Assembly (NCBI RefSeq): GCF_004342605.1
Contig: NZ_SLZL01000004.1
Location: 124,001 to 188,000 of the forward strand
From: Caulobacter sp. BK020
Lineage (GTDB): Bacteria > Pseudomonadota > Alphaproteobacteria > Caulobacterales > Caulobacteraceae
Reading direction: 5' to 3'
Length of the DNA: 64,000 nt
Shown one piece after another: positions 58,986-64,000 of the stretch. The notes under the pieces were generated by a model. That model saw only the letters and a list, made by a program, of their open reading frames with translations. It was not told where the DNA came from and made no database searches. The stretch's first letter is position 1; every line of letters starts with the position of its first letter. The position numbers were made by a program, and so were the translations under genes.

Positions 58986-60800
58986 TTGTTCGCCGAGCGC
59001 CCACAAAACACCCCCGCGGACGGCGGCGCCGACGCCCGCCTGGCGCTCGACGCCCAGACCGCCCTGCTGCCCTATGCGCTGGCCGTGTTCGCTGTCGGAC
59101 TGCCGGTCTATGTCTGGGCCGGCTCGTTCGCGCAGAACGCCGGCTGGATGGCGATCAGCTTCGCGGTGTTCGCGATCAACTGGGGCGCCTTCTACGGCGT
59201 GGTCGCCTGGCTGCGCACCGACGCGGCCCGGGACCTGACGCGACGCGCGCGGGTGCAGGTGATGTCGGGCCTGCTGTGGGCGGTGGCGGTGTGTCAAATG
59301 GCCGCCTTCGCCGACGGGGCGGGCGGGGTGCGCGAGCCCCTGCTGCTGCTGTCGGCCGGCGCGGCCGTGATCTGCATCTTCTTCGCCGCCCCCTGCCTGC
59401 TGGCCCTGCTGCTGACCGCGCCGGTGGCCGCCATCGGGCCGCTGTACTTCCTGTTCGCCCGCCCGGACAGCGAATCGGCCGGCGTCATGGCCTTCGGGGC
59501 GATCGCCCTGGCCATGGCCCTGTCGCTGATCCTCAACCGCATGCTGGGCCGCCAGCACGCCCTGGCCCTGGCCCACGAGACCCTGCTGGAGGAACGGCTG
59601 ACCGTGCTGGAGGCCGCCGAGCGCGCCGCGCGCTCCAAGTCCGACATCGTCGCCACCCTCAGCCACGAGATCCGCAACGGCCTGACCGGCGTGACCCACG
59701 TGCTGGCCGCCGCGGCCGGCAAGGGTGGACGCGCCGCGCCGTCCCGCGAACAGCTGAACGCCGCCCTCGACGCCGCCCAGGACCTGGTCGCGGTGCTGAA
59801 CGCCACCCTGGATTCCGAGACCGCCGAGTCGGGCCGCCTGGCGGTCGACAGCATCGCCTTCGAGCCGGTCCGCCTGGTCCGCGACCTGGTGCTGCTGGAC
59901 CGGCCGCACGCCGTGGCCAAGGGGCTGGAGCTGGCCCTGCACGTCGAGCCCGACCTGGAGCAACGCGCGCTGGGCGCCGCGATCGGCGATCCCCTGCGCA
60001 CCCGCCAGATCATCGCCAACATCGTCGGCAACGCCGTCAAGTACACCGTGCGCGGCCGGATCGAGGTGCGGGTCGAGCGGCGCGACAACCAGATCGCCAT
60101 CGCGGTGGCCGACACCGGCCCCGGCCTGTCGCCTGGCGAGATGGACCAGGCTTTCCAGGCGTTCCAGCGCGTCGAGCGCACCGGAGCGGGCGTCAACGGC
60201 GCGGGCCTGGGCCTGTCGCTGTCGCGCCAGCTGGCCCGGCTGATGGGCGGGGCCCTGGAGGCGACCAGCGCCGTCGGCGTCGGCAGCTGCTTCACCCTGG
60301 TCCTGCCGTTCGACGAGAACGCCCTGTGCGTCGCCGAACCCGCCGACGGCGGCGAGACGCCGCAGCCGGTTGAGGCCGCCGGCGCCCCGCCGCGCAACCT
60401 GCGGATCCTGGTGGCCGAGGACGACGCCCTGAACGCCGCCATGCTGCGGGCCATCCTCGAACAGCTGGGCCACCAGGTGGTCCACGCCCAGAACGGCCGC
60501 CGGGCCCTGGACCTGGCGCGGATCTGCGACTTCGACCTGGTGATGCTGGACGGCCGGATGCCGGTGATGGACGGCCCGCAGACCGCCGCCGCCTTGCGCG
60601 CCCTGGACGGCGGCAACAGCGACGTGGCGATCGTGGCGGTGATCGGCGGCGACGCCGACGAGGCCCGCGAGTGCCTCGACGCCGGGGCCGACACCGTGCT
60701 GCGCAAGCCAGTCAGCGTCGCGGCCGTGGCCCGGGCCGTGGCCGACGCGGCGGCGCTGGACCGCAAGTCCCTGCCCCCCGGCCAGAGCGCGGTCGCCTAA
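58986..60800 (+). CDS. Membrane hybrid histidine kinase with receiver domain
   Basis: This 604-residue protein has six predicted N-terminal membrane helices (about 20-190) with no obvious periplasmic sensor. A DHp domain follows with the phosphorylated His227 in L-S-H-E-I-R-N-G, then a HATPase domain (N-box I-V-G-N-A-V-K-Y; G1 D-T-G-P-G-L-S). A C-terminal receiver has phospho-acceptor Asp522 in L-D-G-R-M-P-V-M-D-G. The TTG at 58986 follows GAGGAA. No separate phosphotransferase or regulator is adjacent. Confidence 0.92.
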   Translation: MFAERPQNTPADGGADARLALDAQTALLPYALAVFAVGLPVYVWAGSFAQNAGWMAISFAVFAINWGAFYGVVAWLRTDAARDLTRRARVQVMSGLLWAVAVCQMAAFADGAGGVREPLLLLSAGAAVICIFFAAPCLLALLLTAPVAAIGPLYFLFARPDSESAGVMAFGAIALAMALSLILNRMLGRQHALALAHETLLEERLTVLEAAERAARSKSDIVATLSHEIRNGLTGVTHVLAAAAGKGGRAAPSREQLNAALDAAQDLVAVLNATLDSETAESGRLAVDSIAFEPVRLVRDLVLLDRPHAVAKGLELALHVEPDLEQRALGAAIGDPLRTRQIIANIVGNAVKYTVRGRIEVRVERRDNQIAIAVADTGPGLSPGEMDQAFQAFQRVERTGAGVNGAGLGLSLSRQLARLMGGALEATSAVGVGSCFTLVLPFDENALCVAEPADGGETPQPVEAAGAPPRNLRILVAEDDALNAAMLRAILEQLGHQVVHAQNGRRALDLARICDFDLVMLDGRMPVMDGPQTAAALRALDGGNSDVAIVAVIGGDADEARECLDAGADTVLRKPVSVAAVARAVADAAALDRKSLPPGQSAVA

Positions 60801-60865
60801 AGCGCTTCCCAACAACCGTTTGGATCGTCCACAGTCCCCGCAACGACAAGACGTGGGAGGACGGG

Positions 60866-62035
60866 ATGCTGCGCGATCTGCGGGTCATCGAACTGGCCAC
60901 CTATATCGCCGCCCCGGGCGCGGCCGGGATCATGGCCGATTGGGGCGCCGACGTGATCAAGATCGAGTCGCCCGACGGCGACCCGATGCGCGGCTTCTTC
61001 GACACCATCGGTTCCGACCAGGCCGCCAATCCGATCTTCGAACTCGACAACCGGGGCAAGCGCTCGGTGGTGCTGGACATCCGCACCGACGCCGGCCGCG
61101 ACGCCGCCAAGGCCCTGGCCAGGAGCGCCGACGTCTTCCTGACCAATGTCCGCCCCGCCGGCCTGGCGCGGGCCGGGCTCGACTACGAGAGCCTGAAGGC
61201 GGTCAATCCGCGCCTGATCTATTGCAGCCTGACCGGCTATGGCCTGGACGGTCCGGACGCCGACCGGCCGGGCATGGACGTGGCGGCCTTCTGGTCGCGG
61301 GCCGGGGTGGGCGCGATCACCGCCCCCAAGGGCGCCGAGCCCTTCCCGATCCGCACCGGCATGGGCGACCACGTGACCTCGCTGGCGACGGTGTCCGCCA
61401 TCCTGGCGGCGGTCCACGAACGCCGGCGCACCGGCGTCGGCCGGCTGGTCGAGACCTCGCTGCTGCGGACCGGCGTCTATGCGATCGGCTCGGACATGGC
61501 CATCCAGCTGCGGTTCGGGAAACTGGCCTCGACACGGGGGCGGCGCGAGGCGGTGCAGCCCCTGGCCAACTTCTTCCAGACCCGCGACGGCCGCTGGATC
61601 TGCCTGCTGGTCCGCCAGGGCTCCAGCGACTGGGCGCGGATCGCCGCCGCCGTCGGCCGTCCGGAGCTGACCGAGGACCCGCGCTTTTCCAGCGCCCGCC
61701 TGCGCCGCGAGCACGGCGCGGCCCTGGTCGACATCCTGGACGCGGCTTTCGGGGCGATGGACTACGCCCAGGCCGCCGCGGCCCTCGACGCCGGCGACAT
61801 CACCTGGGCGCCGTGGCAGACACCGCGCGACCTGATCGACGATCCGCAGGCCGCGGCGGCCGGCTGTTTCGTGCAGACCCCCGATGGCCACGGCGCGACC
61901 TTCCCCGCCCCGGCCGGCCCGGCCCGGTTTCCGGGCGCGGAGGATGGGCCAAGAGGCCCGGCGCCCCGGCTGGGGGAACACACGGCGGCCGTACTGGCGG
62001 AGATCGGGTGGTCGCGGGACGGGATCGCGGGTTGA
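60866..62035 (+). CDS. CaiB/BaiF-family CoA-transferase (class III)
   Basis: This 389-residue protein starts at an ATG following GGGAGG. It has the family III CoA-transferase motifs: V-I-E-L-A-T-Y-I-A-A-P, D-V-I-K-I-E, R-G-K-R-S-V-like N-R-G-K-R-S-V-V-L-D, and catalytic Asp168 in G-M-G-D-H. The fold is an interlocked dimer that transfers CoA between carboxylic acids. The two partner acids are unknown. It ends 15 bp from the convergent transglycosylase gene. Confidence 0.9.
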   Translation: MLRDLRVIELATYIAAPGAAGIMADWGADVIKIESPDGDPMRGFFDTIGSDQAANPIFELDNRGKRSVVLDIRTDAGRDAAKALARSADVFLTNVRPAGLARAGLDYESLKAVNPRLIYCSLTGYGLDGPDADRPGMDVAAFWSRAGVGAITAPKGAEPFPIRTGMGDHVTSLATVSAILAAVHERRRTGVGRLVETSLLRTGVYAIGSDMAIQLRFGKLASTRGRREAVQPLANFFQTRDGRWICLLVRQGSSDWARIAAAVGRPELTEDPRFSSARLRREHGAALVDILDAAFGAMDYAQAAAALDAGDITWAPWQTPRDLIDDPQAAAAGCFVQTPDGHGATFPAPAGPARFPGAEDGPRGPAPRLGEHTAAVLAEIGWSRDGIAG

Positions 62036-62050
62036 GCGGCTTTCCGGCCC

Positions 62051-62923
62051 TTACCGGTTGGCCTTGTCGCTGGCGTCGGACAGCACCCGCAGCATTTCCG
62101 ACGAGAACATAGAGCTGGTCATGCGCTGGGCCGACGACCCGCCGCCCGAGGCGAAGCTGAAGCCGCTGTCGGCGTCCTGCGGGCCGCGCAGGATCAGGCT
62201 GACCAGTTCCTGCTGCTGCTGGATACGCTCCAGCCGGCGGCCGGTGGCGTACTGGACGAAGCCCTGGTCGGTGTCGGGCATGTCGGGCCGGGACTCCGGC
62301 GCGGGGGCGGAAGCCGCGCCGCCGCCGGCGGTCCGGGTCAGGTTGGCGTAGACCTCGCTGACCGTGGCCGGCCGGCCCTCGCGATAGAAGATCGAGCGGT
62401 TGGCGGCCGCCGCGTCGGGGAACAGGGCCGCGGCGCTGGCTCCGGGCGAGTTGCCCACGGCCTCGATCAGCCGGGCCGAGCCCTGCGGCCCCAGGAAATG
62501 AGCGGCGTAGAGTTCGCCGGCCGTGGGCGAGCGCCCCACCCGACCGCGCAGATAGGAGGCGTGGTCGCTGGCCAGTTCGCCGGCCATCAGCGAGGCGGCG
62601 TGCGGGTCCAGCTTCAGGCCCAGCACCGTCTTGCGGGCCTCGTCGCCGGCCACCCGGTACTTGCCGTCCGAACCCTGCTGGATCAGGTCGGCATAGCGGG
62701 CGTAGCCGTACTTGGCGCCATGCTTCTTCAGCGTCGACAGCCAGGTCTGGTCGACGAACTGGAACAGGCCCGAGGCCGACGAGGTGCGCGCCTTGGCGGC
62801 GGGATTGTAGCCGCTCTCGCGCTTGGCCGTGCCCATCAGGAACGAGAAATCCACGCCCGTCGCGCTGGACGCGCGCTGGATCGCCGACTCGACGACGCTG
62901 CGGATGGAGGTGACGTTGGCCAT
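62051..62923 (-). CDS. Lytic transglycosylase (SLT-like) domain protein, cell-cycle-type promoter
   Basis: This 290-residue protein has an SLT-like domain (about 20-170) with the catalytic Glu in A-K-R-E-S-G-Y-N-P and the downstream S-A-S-G-L-F-Q-F. No signal peptide is seen, which is unusual for a peptidoglycan enzyme but known for flagellum- or secretion-associated forms. The C terminus is Gly/Ser-rich and low-complexity. A consensus CtrA box (62948-62963) lies 25-40 bp upstream of the ATG, suggesting cell-cycle control. Confidence 0.85.
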   Translation of the reverse strand: MANVTSIRSVVESAIQRASSATGVDFSFLMGTAKRESGYNPAAKARTSSASGLFQFVDQTWLSTLKKHGAKYGYARYADLIQQGSDGKYRVAGDEARKTVLGLKLDPHAASLMAGELASDHASYLRGRVGRSPTAGELYAAHFLGPQGSARLIEAVGNSPGASAAALFPDAAAANRSIFYREGRPATVSEVYANLTRTAGGGAASAPAPESRPDMPDTDQGFVQYATGRRLERIQQQQELVSLILRGPQDADSGFSFASGGGSSAQRMTSSMFSSEMLRVLSDASDKANR

Positions 62924-62947
62924 GCCCGAAGATGTGCGCCCGCATGG

Positions 62948-62963
62948 TTAATCGCGCCTTAAC
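62948..62963. promoter_or_regulatory. CtrA-type binding site TTAA-N7-TTAAC
   Basis: TTAATCGCGCCTTAAC is an exact match to the CtrA full-site consensus TTAA-N7-TTAAC. It lies 24 bp upstream of the transglycosylase ATG on that gene's promoter side. In Caulobacter CtrA controls many flagellar and cell-division genes. Confidence 0.75.
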
Positions 62964-63027
62964 CATGCCTGGCGGCCCGGCAGAAATTGCCTGTGGCGGG
63001 TCGCCGCAGCTACGGATGTAAAAATTC

Positions 63028-63052
63028 TACGTTCGTAATATTTACAAACGTA
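63028..63052. promoter_or_regulatory. 25-bp near-palindrome in the tonB promoter
   Basis: The segment starts TACGTTCGTAAT and ends ACAAACGTA; the two halves are inverted repeats with few mismatches, in an A+T-rich stretch 68 bp before the TonB ATG. It is a likely repressor site, for example for an iron- or nutrient-responsive regulator, but the regulator is not identified. Confidence 0.5.
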
Positions 63053-63120
63053 ATTCTCCGTGACAGGCTTGCGCCATCGATCCCGGTCTCTTCGGGCGGT
63101 CGATCAAGAAGGAGGTTGTC

Positions 63121-63843
63121 ATGGTTGCGTACGACGGCGCGGTCGGTTCCTACATTCCTGGCCTGGACACCCCGCGCGGCAAGCCGTCCAAGGCCCTGGT
63201 CGCGGCCCTGGTCGTGGTCTCGGCCGCCCATGCGGGCCTGTTCGCCTACCTGGCCTACCAGAAGTACGTGGAGCCGACGAAGATCGAGTACATCGATCCG
63301 ACGCCGATCCTGATCGATCCGGTGATCCCCGATCCCCCCAAGCCCGACAAGCCGGTCCCGCCCAAGGCGACGTCGAATGCGCCGCTGATCCACAAGCCGA
63401 CGCTGATCACGACTCCCACGGTCGATCCGCTGCCGGTCAAGCCGGTGGAAGGTCCACGCGATCCGCCCGGACCCGGTCCGGTGGACTTGAAAACCGACCT
63501 GCCGCCCGGTCCTCCGGTCGTGGTCGACCCGCCCCTGCCCAAGGTCGTCACCCGGCCCAACTGGCTGAAGAAGCCGGGGGCTTCGGAGTTCAGCCGGTTC
63601 TATCCGGAAAGCGCCATGCGCCGGGGCGTCGGCGGCATGGCCACCCTGAACTGCACGGTGGCCGCCAACGGCTCGATCCAGACCTGCAGCGTGCTGGACG
63701 AGACCCCTTCGGAGGAAGGCTTCGGCAAGGCCGCCATCAAGCTGTCGCGGTTCTTCCGGATGAGCCCGCAGATGGAGAACGGCCAGGCCGTCGACGGCGC
63801 CAGCGTCCGCATCCCGATCCGCTTCGACGCCGCCGAAGGCTAG
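63121..63843 (+). CDS. tonB: TonB energy-transducing protein
   Basis: This 240-residue protein has one N-terminal membrane helix (about 24-46) and a long Pro-rich periplasmic spacer (about 52-150) with K-P-V-E/D-P-P repeats. The C-terminal TonB domain is [24 protein letters not shown] and P-I-R-F. It couples proton-motive force to outer-membrane receptors such as those at 13198 and 25368. The ATG follows a strong AAGGAGG. ExbB/ExbD are not next to it. Confidence 0.92.
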   Translation: MVAYDGAVGSYIPGLDTPRGKPSKALVAALVVVSAAHAGLFAYLAYQKYVEPTKIEYIDPTPILIDPVIPDPPKPDKPVPPKATSNAPLIHKPTLITTPTVDPLPVKPVEGPRDPPGPGPVDLKTDLPPGPPVVVDPPLPKVVTRPNWLKKPGASEFSRFYPESAMRRGVGGMATLNCTVAANGSIQTCSVLDETPSEEGFGKAAIKLSRFFRMSPQMENGQAVDGASVRIPIRFDAAEG

Positions 63844-63846
63844 GCC

Positions 63847-63911
63847 GGGGACGCGCACTCACGGCAGGGGGCGGAAGGTTTGCAGGGTCTTTGGTGTGAG
63901 TGCGTGTCCCC
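63847..63911. repeat. REP-like inverted repeat after tonB
   Basis: Arms 63847-63862 and 63896-63911 (16 bp) pair with one mismatch around a 33-nt loop. The tip GGGGACRCGCACTC is close to the arms of the repeat at 737-801. It lies 3 bp after the tonB stop. The remaining bases to 64000 show no gene that can be supported. Confidence 0.65.
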
Positions 63912-64000
63912 AACGTCGGACGGGGCGGGTCCAGCAAAGGCGCTGTCCCCCAAGGGTTCGAGTCAGCAGCCCCCAAATCCACTCATCCCGGCGTAGGCCG

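Overview
The window is high-G+C alphaproteobacterial chromosome and most resembles Caulobacter or a close relative. The reasons are two large Caulobacter/Xanthomonas-type TonB-dependent receptors, a CtrA-type TTAA-N7-TTAAC box, many LacI-linked carbohydrate genes, a cytosolic globin-coupled chemoreceptor, and frequent GTG/TTG starts with ATGA/GTGA overlaps. No rRNA, tRNA, complete insertion sequence or CRISPR array was seen.

Layout. 0-6.9 kb: end of an IclR-type regulator, two tiny disordered proteins, a divergent GST/WYL-regulator pair sharing a palindrome, an esterase, a SpoU-type RNA methyltransferase, and a sugar-type MFS transporter divergent from a LacI regulator. 6.9-12.3 kb: a split MacAB-TolC-like efflux set (outer-membrane channel, ATPase, permease, adaptor) and a small PraB-like secreted protein. 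12.6-19.2 kb: an ECF sigma factor behind a TonB-dependent receptor, two paralogous TetR regulators with shared inverted-repeat sites, a ferritin-like metal-dependent hydrolase and a DUF2147 protein. 19.3-25.3 kb: a czcCBA heavy-metal efflux operon led by a small Cys/His-rich protein.

25.4-40.2 kb is the best-defined system: a pectin/plant-oligosaccharide locus with a TonB-dependent receptor, GH43, GH97, GH28 and GH88 enzymes, a LacY-type permease, a ROK kinase and two paralogous LacI repressors. Seven copies of a palindromic operator (consensus TGATATCGATATCA / GTTATCGATAAC) sit in the intergenic promoters and tie the locus into one regulon. Oligosaccharides would enter by the receptor, be trimmed by the hydrolases, cross the inner membrane by the permease and be phosphorylated by the kinase.

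40.3-54.6 kb: a Phd/VapC toxin-antitoxin pair, a CPA2 antiporter, a 589-residue orphan protein, a flavin-dependent tryptophan-halogenase-like enzyme, a globin-coupled chemoreceptor, a GT1 glycosyltransferase, an OpgD/G-type glucan protein and an mla-type lipid-transport operon. 54.6-56.8 kb is a visibly less G+C-rich island holding the truncated start of a TrlF-like gene, a HEPN-motif protein and an unrecognised protein; it looks like a decayed defence islet. 56.8-64 kb: Nudix hydrolase, DUF2336 protein, hybrid histidine kinase, CaiB-type CoA-transferase, a lytic transglycosylase with a CtrA box, and a TonB protein with a strong palindrome in its promoter. Related inverted repeats (REP-like) lie near both ends of the window.
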